Source: Diorhabda sublineata (Eukaryota; Arthropoda; Insecta; Coleoptera; Chrysomelidae). Taken from it: a DNA stretch of 64,000 nt. The stretch lies in the NCBI RefSeq assembly GCF_026230105.1, contig NC_079476.1, forward strand, positions 33,408,559-33,472,558, in the 5' to 3' direction. How positions within the stretch are numbered: position 1 is the stretch's first letter; each line of letters opens with the position of its first letter. The notes under the pieces were generated by a model. It was not told where the DNA came from and did not search any database. It saw only the letters and a list, made by a program, of their open reading frames with translations. Positions 31,645 through 43,509 of this stretch are shown piece after piece. Both the position numbers and the translations under genes were made by a program.

Positions 31645-34600
31645 ATGTACTCGATATGAGTTGTCTACTACAAAGTCGACCAACAAAATATTACAACAGT
31701 TGCAACGCTCTGGTACAGCAAATTTAAAACAGAACAGATATCGCTTGGTAATGAGGTACGTACTTATTGGTCCTGTTTTTGATTTACTTTGGGAAACATT
31801 GAGAGAGTGACACGTATGGTCGAAGACGATCCTAGGTGCATTTATTAAGCAATTTACAAAACTCTTGGTGTTGGATCCGCAAAAGGGAATTCGATTTTAT
31901 ATCATCATCTTCATATGGAATTTTTCTGAATTATAACATACGACAGCTTCATATAACAATAAGTATATCAAATCAGTTAACTTGTAATATCTTCAAGCAA
32001 ATGACGAAAGAAAAAATTTTTTCTCCAAATACGTCCGGTAAAAGGAGCTAATATAAGTAAGTCAATTTTCATAAATTTTCTCTTATCATCACCGCTATTG
32101 CAAAGTGTAATCTCATTTTCATAAAGATGAAACATTTTACCGTTTTTATACAGAGCGTGGGAACGTATTTGAAAAAGTTCAAAATTGCTTAATTTAGAAG
32201 TTTTATTAGTAAGACAGTCACAAGGGGTTGGAGCAAAGACCATGAAATTACGGTCACTGCCTTGTGAAAACGATGCCTTAAATTATCTTTTTACTTACTA
32301 TCAGTAACGTGGTTCACAGAGGTTACTATTTTTCGAAATTCAAATAAATTGTGACGAGTTACTTTCCGACAAATAATCGAATAGATTAAAATGTGATGTA
32401 ACTTTAACATATATCTTTGTAAAATAAAACGGCATAATATGAAGAGAACGTGATGGCATCGTACGAAGAATGATGAAAATAACACGCTTGCTTTGCTGTC
32501 AGGTGAATTATTAAGAGCTCAACATTGCCGAGACTTTGAAGGATCACCGCGGATCCGATGAAATTATTTAACGACTGTCACGTCATTTTAGAGCACCTCC
32601 GGCATTTTCTACGGATATTTACTTCAATTTATAATTCAAAATATCTTAATAGAGGTATGTTTAAAAATATATTACAACATGTATAACAATTATTATAACA
32701 AAATTAAATGAAATCCTTTAATTTGAACAATACATAGATATAAATTTTATTTTCAATTATGTGACGAGGTTGAGAGTTCAATTTGATCTTGGAAAATATT
32801 ACCTCGATGATTACTTAAAATTAAGGATAATTATACAAATTTTTTCATTATTCAAAGAAGAAGAAATCCAATCTTATCTTGATAATTTTTAACAGAGTCG
32901 GTCTACCCATAATTTTCAAATGGTGTAATATCATGAAAGAAGAATAAGTTCAGCTCTTGAAATGTTACGTTAGTACAAGATTTATCTGAAATTAATCATA
33001 ACCGCAGAATAAAATTTTGTGGAACCAATCCAATATGTGATTTTACGATGGTACTCATAAATGAACCCAAGCTACATGGAGTTAAACGCAGCAATCATAG
33101 ATATCAATTTACATACCTTGTCCTCATTTGTAGTCCTTTTCTTCTCCTTCCTTTTATGATATTCTGCATCATGCACCTATAACTTTCAGTTCTTTTTTCA
33201 AACCCACTTTGCATAGTTAATTTTGATAAACCTAAGAAATTAAACTAATAATTTGGCTGCAGCCAGTGATGATATTAAAATATTTTTTCTGAAAAAGCCC
33301 ATATTAACGATACACTTGTAGTTTTAGATGCAAATGAAGTAGCATAGCACAAAGCTGTTTCTCAAGTTACCCTGTCGTGATAAATAACCCGACACTGCAT
33401 AACTGCAAATAATACATCTCTTAAATATACTTTGAAAAATATTTGAAGAACTGTATAGCATTTAGATTTTAAATTACTTATTATTTATCCACACTAGGCA
33501 TGTAAATTTTCTCAATTTGTGTCCTGATTTCATTTCTACTTCTAAGTGATTCATAATTAGGGTTTCCAATATCGCGGTGATTATTTGTTTGTCATTTGTT
33601 TCCATTTATATGCCGTGGACTATTTTGTTGTTCAATTTGATTCTTCGATTTCAATCTTCTTCTCAACATTCTTGATTCTTATATTTTCTTTTGCTATTTT
33701 TCCTTATTTATTAATCAAATTTCCATATTCTTTCGCATTTTCCTCCTGTTTCTTATTGATTTTCTCTAAATTATCTGATAAAAAGCTAAGAGAAACCGAA
33801 ATATTACAAAGATATGAACCAATGTATTCATTTTCGTTGCAAAAAATTTAAAATATAACTAATATCGAATGCAGTATTTTTCAAATCAAAATTAGTTGAT
33901 TTTCATTTCCATTTTTCAAATCAAAATCAGTTGATGTATGAAGCACTAAGAATATGAAAAGAAAAATCCGCTACTGATCTTATTGCTCAGCCATCCACTT
34001 TTCAGCAGAGAGAATGCACAATAGGTTTCTTGTATTTCAACAACTGCCAACTAGTACGGTCATTTAAACTTTGAATGTGCTTCTTTGAGAAAGCTTTGAA
34101 AAGTTTATCTGAAAGTTGTGCATCGTTACGAAATTATAGATTCCAAAGTTCCTTGCAGGCAAAACCGAACCGAATCTTTTTACAACTGTCTTCTTCCTAC
34201 AGATCGAAGCGTATTTTCTCGTCATCCATAATTCATTATTCCTGAATTAGAATGAAATGAGAAAATCTGCCGCGATCCATTTGAGCGAAATATTTCTTTA
34301 TATTTTCTATTCCGGAAAATGTCGCATTGTCTAGGATACGATTATCCAACGAGGTATTATTTCATATAACTTCACAATTTTTATTTGGAGAAGAAAATGG
34401 ATCATAAAACTTTAGAATATTTACATCCAAATATATTATTCGACAGGATAAAATTATTAAATACGCAAGAGATATTCGGTGGATTAATAAAATTTTCGAA
34501 ATATTAAGACGCGTAACTTTTTGGGAGAGGCGTATAGAGTTTCTTCATTCTTTTAACTCGAAATTCTGTGAGAGTGACTATTATTTCAACAGAAACTTGC

Positions 34601-35020
34601 TAAAGGACGCATAAAATCTTTTTGTCATGTGTTTATGTAAGGGAGTTTCTTATAATTTATGTTTTACTACTTTAGAAACTACGGTCGATATCTAGTCATT
34701 CGAATGTTATGGCAGTTGTTATTATATTTTATGTCATTATTTTGTTTTTCCATGTTTTGGATAAGATCAAATAAAATTATATTAATCAATAAAAAACAAA
34801 AACATAACAAATAAACATTATATATATATATATATATATAATGGAAATGGTTTGTACAAATGAAATTATGTCGTATTGATGATTTGTTAGTCTATTCCCT
34901 AAATATTGAGATGTTTGTCCTAGAAAAAAAATCTCACAATTATTAAAAAGAATATAATTTATAATATTACTTATCCTATTTTATGAAGTTTGAGAATTTA
35001 GTCTAGGAAAGTATTTTGAT
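31645..35020. other. 3.4 kb AT-rich stretch, no gene seen
   Basis: I see no coding region or dispersed repeat. The frame at 33585-33851 is low-complexity Phe/Ser/Leu. A TA microsatellite lies at 34819-34841. Confidence 0.5.
34819..34841 (+). repeat. (TA)n microsatellite
   Basis: Eleven to twelve uninterrupted TA units. Confidence 0.9.
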
Positions 35021-35024
35021 AATA

Positions 35025-35800
35025 CGATGATGGTCCTAGAAGTATCTGGCCCAACAAAGAAAACAGCCCAAAAAGAAAATTTTGGGAAAAAATATATTTA
35101 TTTTTCAACATAATTTCCTTTTAGCTCCATACACTTTTCACAGCGATGCTCCATAAGTTGGATACCCTTTTTATAAAGATCGTTGAGCTCCTCGAAATAG
35201 GTATTAACTGATAACATCACCTCTTCATTGTTAGATAATCTTTGACCATCGAGTCATTTTTTCAAGTATAACAGAAAATAATCCTAGGCGACTGAATCTG
35301 GTGAATACGGTACATAAGGTAACAATTCAAACTGTATTTCACTAATTTTCGCCTTTGCAATAACGGATTTATGAGCTAGTGCATTGAATCGATGAAACAA
35401 CACTTTTTCTTCTTAACCAAATGCACCCGTTTTTGTTTGATTTCTTCACTCAAACGTTGCAATAAGTTCGCATAATACTGGTCGTTGATAGTTTTTCCTT
35501 TTTCAAGTATGTCAATGAAAATTATTCTACGCGCTTCCAAAAAAACAAACGCCACGACCTTGCCTGCCTATAGAACGGTCTTTGGCTTCTTTGGAGCTGG
35601 TTCTCCCTTTTCAGTCCATTGTTTTAATTGTTATTTTGTTAGGGTGTGAAGTAATGGCCCACGTTTCATTAATAATTATGAATCGGCGCTAAAATTTGGC
35701 TTTATTTTGTGTGAAACACTGCCAATCTCGATGGAAATATCTTCACGTCACCGTTTTTATTCCATTGTGAGTAAACTCGGCTCTCGCATTGTCGTGGTGG
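35025..35800 (-). pseudogene. Mariner with its 3' inverted end, decayed
   Basis: TA at 35023-35024 precedes CGATGATGGTCCTAGAAG and TATCTGGCCCAACAAAGAA, the same end as the element at 49468. Minus-strand transposase pieces in order: RWQCFTQNKAKF and IINETWAITSHPNK (normally MDETWIHHYTP; first Asp is Asn), LKRENQLQRS-like linker, KKVLFHRFNALAHKS-type block (normally FHQDNAPAHKS; second Asp lost), IQFELLPYVPYSPD and DYFLLYLKK (third Asp kept), EEVMLSVNTYFEELND, and HRCEKCMELKGNYVEK at 35110. It is missing the DNA-binding head; frames change at several points. Inactive. Confidence 0.75.
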
Positions 35801-35809
35801 AAATTGATT

Positions 35810-36690
35810 TGTCTTTTGCCATTGGTTCTTCTGATTTTTTCAAACACTCATGGCAAACTAATGCTGTTTTATGTCAGGCTTATGTAATTTTAACAGTATA
35901 AATTTTGATAAGAGCTGTCATTGAAACTAATAGTAACTTTTTTGGTAATAACTTTACAGATGTATTGTTTCAAATAACTTTTCATGCTATTATTGTAAAT
36001 TCATCGTTTGATTAAGATCAAAAGTATATTTATACAAAATTATACTTATGATAATGTTTCTTTTAATAATTGACGTAAATGTATCTGATAATTTGGCGGA
36101 TGAGTTACTCTCATTCGCCAGAAATAAGCTAAGTATAAGTGAAAACTTTGTTCTATCGAGTGGCAAAAAACTTAATCATATATTTAAATTCAATAAGATA
36201 TTTAATCTAATCTTCCGTAAATAATTGAAATTTGTGGATTATAGCTAACAACCTATAATTATAGCAAGTTCAATGCACTTAATTTTGTAATTTTGAAAAC
36301 AATATATCGGTTCTTTCGGGAATCTTCTAGGACCTAGTTGTTATCAATATTCAACAAATCGTAGCTCATTAGAAACTATCATGAATCTTTTTAGATATTT
36401 GAAAGAATTTGCATATCAATTTTTGTGATTAACATGTTCTATAAGTTTCAATTATTTTTCTTAAGATTTGGAGTATGATCAAATACTATTACTTTTGGAA
36501 CATTCAGTATTCTTTTATCAAATTTATCGATCCAAGAAAGCTTTCGTACATCTTATTTCGGTTTTAAATGGTGTATTGAGTCTATTATAGAAGTGGTATC
36601 TGTGTATATTTCAGGGCTGGAACTAAAGGATCTAATAGTTCCCTTTTCATACTGTGGCACTGGAAATGCTTACTGATCGATAAAGTTCGC
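35810..36690. other. No gene seen
   Basis: AT-rich. The part from about 36560 may hold further LINE debris but nothing specific. Confidence 0.45.
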
Positions 36691-36699
36691 AATGTGAGA

Positions 36700-37110
36700 T
36701 GGGTTTTCAACTAGACAAGATCTCAATTTTCTATTTCATACACTGCAGATGTAATGTTCTGGAGTTCCGTAGTTTGTAACACTTCGGGAAAATATAAATG
36801 GAGATTTCGTCATCTATATATCTGAATATGGAGGTTGCATCCTCTGCTGAACCTAGCGGCTCCAGGTATCCAGTGAGTCAACAATGCCCTGACATTCCTA
36901 CATTATCCTTTATCCATTCCTAGAAGTATCTTCACCTGTCTCTATCCTGTAAATTATTCCAATATCCATTGTCCGGTAGCTGATTCCACAAAATACTTCA
37001 AGTCCTACGAAGGGCTAATCCGTTCCTACTTCAGCAAGTCTGTCTGATATTTCATTTCCTCCCGCATCAGTGTTTCGAAACCCATTGGAGGGTAACTAAT
37101 AATAAAACTT
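36700..37110 (-). pseudogene. LINE RNase H end and C-terminal domain relic (I/Loa-like)
   Basis: Minus strand reads GFRNTDAGGNEISDRLAEVG (37085-37026), corresponding to the GH.G..GNE.AD.LA..G end of RNase H, then PFVGLEVFCGIS (normally P..GPEP.CGIS) and TMDIGII, and further LTGYLEPLGSAEDATSIF (about 36885-36832), comparable to the TGH..L..HL...G...D..C region. Stops and one frame change lie between them. The sequence order fits an RNase H-bearing LINE of the I or Loa type, as at 57890-58445. No catalytic reverse transcriptase is present. Confidence 0.55.
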
Positions 37111-37119
37111 TTTGTTCAA

Positions 37120-37815
37120 TACATTAACTACAATAGAACAAATTAACAAATATAATAAGTATTAAACAATTTCGTTTAATACTGATTGCTTGATGGGCAT
37201 CGCAACGGTGAAGTAGTGGCCTTGATAATAATCAAGATACATTTCCGTTGAACGCATGAAATCACGGGATGAGATTTTGGTGTCTACGTACGCCGCATCT
37301 TATTCGGAATTCTGACATAAAAGTTAGACTTTCTTAACTTCTGGACAACATACAGAGATAAAGAACACTTTGACATATTCGGAGGCCTCACATAGCAATT
37401 ATTTGCTTAATAGTATTGTACCTGGTGAGACATGTCAATTGCGAGAGAAAATTACAGTTCATGGAGTACAAGACTCCTTAAAAATTGTTGCAAGCCTTAT
37501 TATTAAGGAATATTAAGGTAACCGTCTTTTGTAGCAAAGTTTTCTCGAATGCGGGCAGTTGAAAATAAGTGCCAAGTGTTGTTTTTGCATTCTGAATATC
37601 CTGTTACTAGTGATTTTAATATATTTTCAAGAATAAAGAAATAGTTAGCTACACATTAGACGGAGCTGCTAGTATACGCTATTGACTTATTGAAGTTATT
37701 ATCAGAAAAATTATAAACGGAGGAATTTTTAAATTACTCTTTGCTATAATACGCGCCTCGAATTTTTTGTTGCATATGTAGTATATATAGTATAAGTATA
37801 ATTTTATTCTGGTAG
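37120..37815. other. No gene seen
   Basis: AT-rich spacer up to the inverted-repeat element. Confidence 0.45.
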
Positions 37816-37817
37816 AT

Positions 37818-39144
37818 AGTTAAAACCCGTTTTCTAGTTTTGACTAGGGAAAACTAGTTTTCACAAACCTCTTACATCTAAACTAGATTTTGCTAGTCAA
37901 AAATTAGTTTTTTTACATTTTGACTAACAAATACTAGTTTTAATTGAGAAATTCTAGAAACAATTATTTTTTCGAAACTTTAATTCAGTGGAACAATAAA
38001 AGAAAACTTGAAATGTAACATAATGAATATATTGTTCCACTTGTTTGAGCAGCTTAAACTTTCGTGGCATTTTCAATAACATCGAACTGAATTGATGGAT
38101 CTTTTTCAAGCAGCTCTCTGTGAAGAGTATCTGGGTCTTCATGAAATGGTAGAAATACCTACTTTTTTTACACATTTCCAGAAAAATATTTATCATTGCA
38201 GTTGTTCTATTCTAATATTTTCTTGAAATTCCAGTCTTCAAAAAATATGTATACATATATAACCCCTTCTACCATTTAGTGGTGTAGGGTATTAATGGTT
38301 ATTTTTGTGAAAATTTTCTCCATTCATTTCTAATCTGAGCACTTTGGTCATTCAAAACTACGTTTTAAACTACCACAATTTTTTTGATCTGCCACTCTTT
38401 TTTTTCAAAAGGTCCTTCTCCATTCATTCGTTGTAAGTGTCCCCACCATTGTAATTGTCTTTTCTCTTTATAATCTAGTGTAAGTCATTTCTTATATTTA
38501 TATTTATTTATATTTCATCTCAATTTTACTTATCTGTCGTCTGTCAATACCCAAGATTCACATCCAACTGTTTGAATTGGTCAAGGTATTGTTTTGAATA
38601 TTCGTAGTTTGGTGTAACTGCATATTTCTTACTTATTTATAAATTCATTGTTCATGTCATAATATAGTTTATTGGTTTTTCCAATTCTGTTATTTATATC
38701 TGCATCTTGTCTCTCGTTTTCGTCTATTAGTTAGTGTTAGTGTTTAACTTGTTTCAGTGTTTCTTTATCAATCCTTATATTTATCTTGGTCTCTTCTTTC
38801 GCAATAACCTTTATTTTTATCTTTTTCTTGTTTATTTCATGCTCATGTCTATTATTATTTTAATGTTTTCTTCGTCATTTGGTATTAGTACTTCGTCTGC
38901 AAATGTTCCTTCAAATTAATGGTCACATCTCACATATTCCGAGAAAAACCTTCACTGTGGCAGTTATTGTGTTAACGTATCTATTGATACAATTATCATT
39001 TTATTTCACTTAGTATTTACTGCCCAATAAAAGGATGTAGTTACCTCTAGTTTTGACTAGTAAAAAATAGGTTTAACGGAAGAGCTTTGTGAAAACTAGT
39101 TTTTTCTAGTTTAAACTAAAATTAACTGAAATCGGATTTTAACT
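37818..39144. mobile_element. 1.3 kb element with ~100-bp inverted ends enclosing a LINE relic
   Basis: The left block (37818-37945) and the reverse complement of the right block (39044-39144) align by eye: AGTTAAAACCCG against AGTTAAAATCCG, AAAACTAGTTTTCACAAA in both, CTCTT, and a CTAGTCAAAA-type end. Each arm also contains internal palindromes built on CTAGTTTTGACTAG and ACTAGTTTT. No clear target duplication was found next to the ends. The interior is mostly a minus-strand RTE-like LINE relic (38262-38935). This could be a foldback-type DNA element that received or carries LINE sequence; no transposase of its own is visible. Confidence 0.6.
38262..38935 (-). pseudogene. RTE-like LINE relic inside the inverted-repeat element
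   Basis: Minus strand reads FEGTFADEVLIPNDEENIK (38920-38865), a form of the catalytic YADD/FADD box with the second Asp changed to Glu, then LIKKH.NKLNTN-like remnants, DADINNRIGKTNKLYY-type sequence (frame-shifted), VGCESWVLTDDR (normally YG.E.W), and EKRQLQWWGHLQRMNGEGPF (38470-38411), the LRW.GH..RM block, ending in a degraded GRP..W and tail. It is the most complete of the RTE-like relics here, covering the palm edge to the end, but it has many stops and frameshifts. Confidence 0.7.
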
Positions 39145-39149
39145 GTATA

Positions 39150-42100
39150 TATTTATATAATACTCGTAAATATTTTCCTTGACCTTTTCTTCAATTATAA
39201 AACGAACTTTACTTTATGAATAGTCCTTGTATCATCCAATGTATCAAGTACATATGGAAAAAGCAAAGAAGGGACTTGGAACCTTATAATTAAAAAATTA
39301 TGTCATTATTGTGTAATATAATTAAATAAGTTAGCTTTCTCTGGTTTCATGTTATGATCACATATAATTGATTCTATATATGTGACATTTATAAAACTTA
39401 TTAGCTTTTTTTAGTAATAAACGTCATTAGCGAGAAAATAACTTATAAATGGGGCAACGAGTATTTTATACTCAATCAATAAAAGGAAAATATAAAATCT
39501 AACATTAACGTCTAACAAATCTGAAACTAGGCACTTTATTCTCTTCTGGCATGTTAAGTTTTACATAATCAATATGTAAATATGTCCTTGCGTGCACCTC
39601 TTATAACTGCCAGTAGATGATTGCCTTTAATTTTGTATAATTAGAAATAACTACATAAAACCGTACTTCACAAAGTAAATAGATTGTGATATATCAATTA
39701 AATACGTTTATCTATCTTAATAATAATCAAAATTCATGTAATTGCCTACAAAAATTAAGTGATGGTAATGAAAGTTAATCAAAATTCGAAATTAAAGCAA
39801 CAGAAAATATTGTACGGAATAGGGAATTTAACTGTGTTATATTCCCTAAACTAACTCAATTTAATTAATCATGTTTTTACAGATGTGATAGGATTGTAGG
39901 TTATTTATCAATAGTTAATTTTAGGGTACATTCGGTGTGACATTCCTGTGTACTTAAGAAATTGGGTTGCTCTTAAACCGTACTTAGGATAGTGTTAAGT
40001 GTTTCGAACACTTTAAGGGGCACTGGAATCATAAAATTATTGCGAGATTCGGTATAGTTCGAAAAACTTTTTAAAATTTTGAATCTCGTGCTTTTATCAT
40101 TATTTTATACTTTGTAACAATAGTTTCAGATCTGAGTACGAATAGGTAATACATATTTTACTTATTATTTAATTTTAACCGTTTAATAATGTCCGAATAC
40201 AATGTTAATTGTTAACCCTCTAAGAAGTTGGGGTGACATGTAAGGCCAGTGGTCTTGCCTCTAATAGTCTACGACAATTTAACATAAGTTGAGGTTGAAT
40301 GAATTAGTTTATTGTTTAGAAATTATCGTAGAATTTTGAAAATTTCCTTGTTTTTTTAGAAGAAAATTAACTTATATATACGATATATTTTTTATGATAC
40401 GGATCTGTTTGAATACAAGTAGCACAGTTTGATATTCCACGAGAAACTCCCATTGCTTTGTTTGCAAAGATCGTAAAGAAGTGGAGTTATGACACCCTTC
40501 ATGAAATATGTAGGCGACGAAAGTTATCTCTTCGGCGAAGCGGTTCATATGAAAATATTTGAAAAATAGCCTTCGAGGGACAATCGTAGAAAAACGTTCA
40601 AATTCCATTCTTGAAATATTATTATAAATTTTGAATTGGTGGAGTACCTCGAAAAACGAGAGGAAAATTGATTGTAACAAGAAAATATATATTTTGAAAT
40701 ATAACTTTTCCTAATACCAATTTTGGTGACTTTCGATTGTACTGATATACATTTTGGATTTTATAATAATGATAACTTTCATATATACCGACACAAAGAA
40801 TTGATTTTTAATCAAAAACTCGACATTTGAAAATGATTTCGTGCATATTATCACTCTAGCCATTCTTGACGAAACGAAAAATGGCGAAAATTCGTTATTT
40901 TGTAAAGATCATTCCAATTTCTAATATTAATAGTTCAGCTCTTATACGTTATAAACTTCTCACAAAACGTGAACGGAGAAATCAATTTCGTTATCTGAAT
41001 GTGGGTTAGTCCAGTTTATAGTTGGGATATTCGTAGTTTCCGGTCTGTTATATATAAAAAAATTGTTTCGACAAAATTTATTCACGTAAAAAGTAATATA
41101 ACAAAAAACCAAAAATTCACAATTTTTTGAATTTTTCATATCTTTTTCGCATCATTTGAGTCAGCTATATCATCTCTGGTTGCCTATGGAGGCATAAGAT
41201 CCATCAACAGTAGAATATCTTTTTTCTTAGCTTCACTCATAATATTTCCTGTTTAGAACGTAAATTGTTTTTCATCATGTCAACTATTTCGAAATCAGTA
41301 GCTTTATTAAATTTCTATCTAACCTTAACCACTGAATTTTAAGCAGCTACACATCGATATTGGTGGTAAAAATTTCATGGTTTTTTATGCTATTGTTCAG
41401 TAATATTCGTGACTATGAATCAAACGTTTTAATTTAACACTTAAGTAACTAAGTTAACGTCTCCAGAGACTTATCTGAACAAAGATATGAGGATGTTCCA
41501 TCTACATGTCGAAAGTTGGCTATCATCATAGCTATATAACAGACCATGTAACGTTAAATCATTTCCTCAGGTTCCTAGACCAAGATATTCTTCTCCTTCC
41601 AATAGATTTTTCCCAATTTCTCCTTGAATTATGAGAACCTAACCTAACCTAACCAAGTTTTTTCCTTTTCACTTAATAAAGGATCGATTACGTCCTTCTG
41701 AGAATCTACACTGATCACATGATCTATCATGATATTCTCAGCATCCTACGGCAGGCCACACCTCGAAGGCTTCTAGTCTTTGCTCGAAATATGCATTGAG
41801 GGCCAAGACTATAGGCCAAGTTGCGGATACAGAGAAGCTTTTTCTTTATAAATAATGATCCTCGGTTCGAATTTTTATTTCTAAATAGTAGAATTCAACT
41901 CAGATAGTCAGATAGTCATACCATTCGACTCTGTCCAGTTTTTCGCATTCCACTGGTCTTCTTAACGTCAAGTGTCAAAACTATATTCTTGATGAAATAA
42001 TATATTAATGATTGCTAACCAAAAATGTATTTACTTCTTCGAAATTTGAAAGAAACAGTAATGTAATTGTGTAAAAACGAGAGATTCATGTTATAATTCT

Positions 42101-42500
42101 AATCTCAACACTGACCAGAGTACGATTTTATGGAATGTTATATGTAACATGATCCCTTTTGATGACGTTGAAACGCAAGAGTTTCATCACATATAAATAT
42201 GAACAAGTTATCGGTGTCCATGTCGTAATTAGGAAATATGGCCCTAGAAGGGTTTGTAGCAAATTTACGTGATCAATACTGGGGGTATATAACTTCTTCA
42301 TAATATCGAAATATATCTCAGGAGATCTACCTTTGTTACTATTTCGATATCATATTTCATATCATCTTTCCTTTGATGTAGTTTATTTTCCAAGTCTAGT
42401 TGTTGTTCTAGGATTGTATTAGCTGCTACGATTTGGACAGTAAATATAAGTCCAGTGACTGACACAAAAATGGCGCTGTCATTGCCAAATACATATGATG
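39150..42500. other. 3.3 kb AT-rich stretch, no recognised gene
   Basis: A 102-codon minus frame at 40372-40680 is the longest here; it has no motif that I recognise and is probably chance, though its composition is less extreme than the surroundings. The rest contains no feature except the telomere-like run at 41636. Confidence 0.45.
41636..41654 (-). repeat. Interstitial (AACCT)n, insect telomere-type motif
   Basis: Almost four perfect units of AACCT (TTAGG on the minus strand). This is the canonical insect telomere repeat, here a short interstitial run. Confidence 0.85.
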
Positions 42501-42609
42501 TTCATGAAGTACCAACTTTCAAAAGACTATGGGTAAAATTTCATGACATTACGTTAGTCAGAAAAAAGTGACGGTCATTTAAGAGAAGCTACTTTTATTA
42601 TTTTCAGAA

Positions 42610-43505
42610 CAATTTCATGTGCTAATTTATCATTTCTTCTTGATGAAAAAAATACCGTACAAGCTCAACAATTTCTTCAAAAATGTTATTTGGTGTCTGC
42701 TCCATCGAAAAGAACCATTTGTTATTGGTTTGCTGAATTTAAACGTGGTGGTACAGACACCGATGATGGTGAAAGTTCTGGTTGTCTAATTGAGGAGGTT
42801 ACTCCAGAAAACATAAAAAAATTCTACAAATTGGTTACATCTAATCGTAAATTGAAATTTCGTGAGTTAGCTGAGGCCGCAAAGATATCAGAAGGCAGAA
42901 GCTTTTTTCAACATGGGTGCCACGTTTACACGTACACACAGTCGATCAAAAACAACTAGTTCAGAGCAGTGTTTGGCCATGTTTACACGTAATAAATGAG
43001 ATTTTCTTCGTGGATATGTGACAATGGATGAAACATATATCCATCACTTCACTCTAGAAACAAAATGATCATCATCTGAGTAGACTGCAGTCGGTGAACC
43101 ACGTCCGAAGTTTCCAAAAGCACAAAAGTCAGCTGGAAAAGTTATGGCTTCAGTATTTTGAGATGTACATGGAATATTGTTCATCGATGATCTCCATAAA
43201 GGAGAGACAATCAATAGCAAATATTACATAGAATTGTTAGATCGTTTGAAAGACTATGTTCGAATTCACAAGTCGATGGCAACAATGGTTAAATGGAACA
43301 AATTACACTTCGAATTGTTTCTTCATCCACCGTATAGTCAAGATATGGCCCCCAGTGACCACTGGCTATACGTTGATCTCCAAAAAATGCTGGGCGGTGA
43401 GGAATTACACTTAAATAAAGAAGCAATAGCTGAAACTGAAGCCTATTTTGGAGAAAAAGAGATTGCATTTATATTTCTCAGCGAAGTAAAAGTAATTGTT
43501 CGCTA
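42610..43505 (+). pseudogene. Mariner transposase relic, second catalytic region deleted
   Basis: Plus strand. After a one-base shift in an A-run (about 42648) the frame reads NTVQAQQFLQKCYLVSAPS then CYWFAEFKRGGTDTDD and VTPENIKKFYKLVTSNRK, LKFRELAEAAKISEG: the bipartite DNA-binding head. Degraded linker follows to 43020, then VTMDETYIHHFTLETK (first Asp kept), two in-frame stops, GEPRPKFPKAQKSAGKVMAS, a stop replacing the Trp of FWD, and FIDDLHKGETINSKYYIELL. About 25 residues including the second catalytic Asp (FHQDNAP) are deleted between RLKDYV and HKSMATMV. HPPYSQDMAPSDHWLYVDLQ keeps the third Asp, and the tail stops at 43504. Same lineage as 35025 and 6440. Confidence 0.8.
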
Positions 43506-43509
43506 AACC

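Noticed and set aside
33585..33851. 88-codon Phe/Ser-rich frame as a membrane protein
   Set aside because: T-rich DNA gives Phe/Leu/Ser-rich chance frames throughout this window.
40372..40680. 102-codon minus frame as a gene
   Set aside because: No domain, low-complexity hydrophobic ending, AT-rich context and no partner exons; length alone is not enough.
41636..41654. True chromosome end
   Set aside because: Fewer than four units in the middle of the window.
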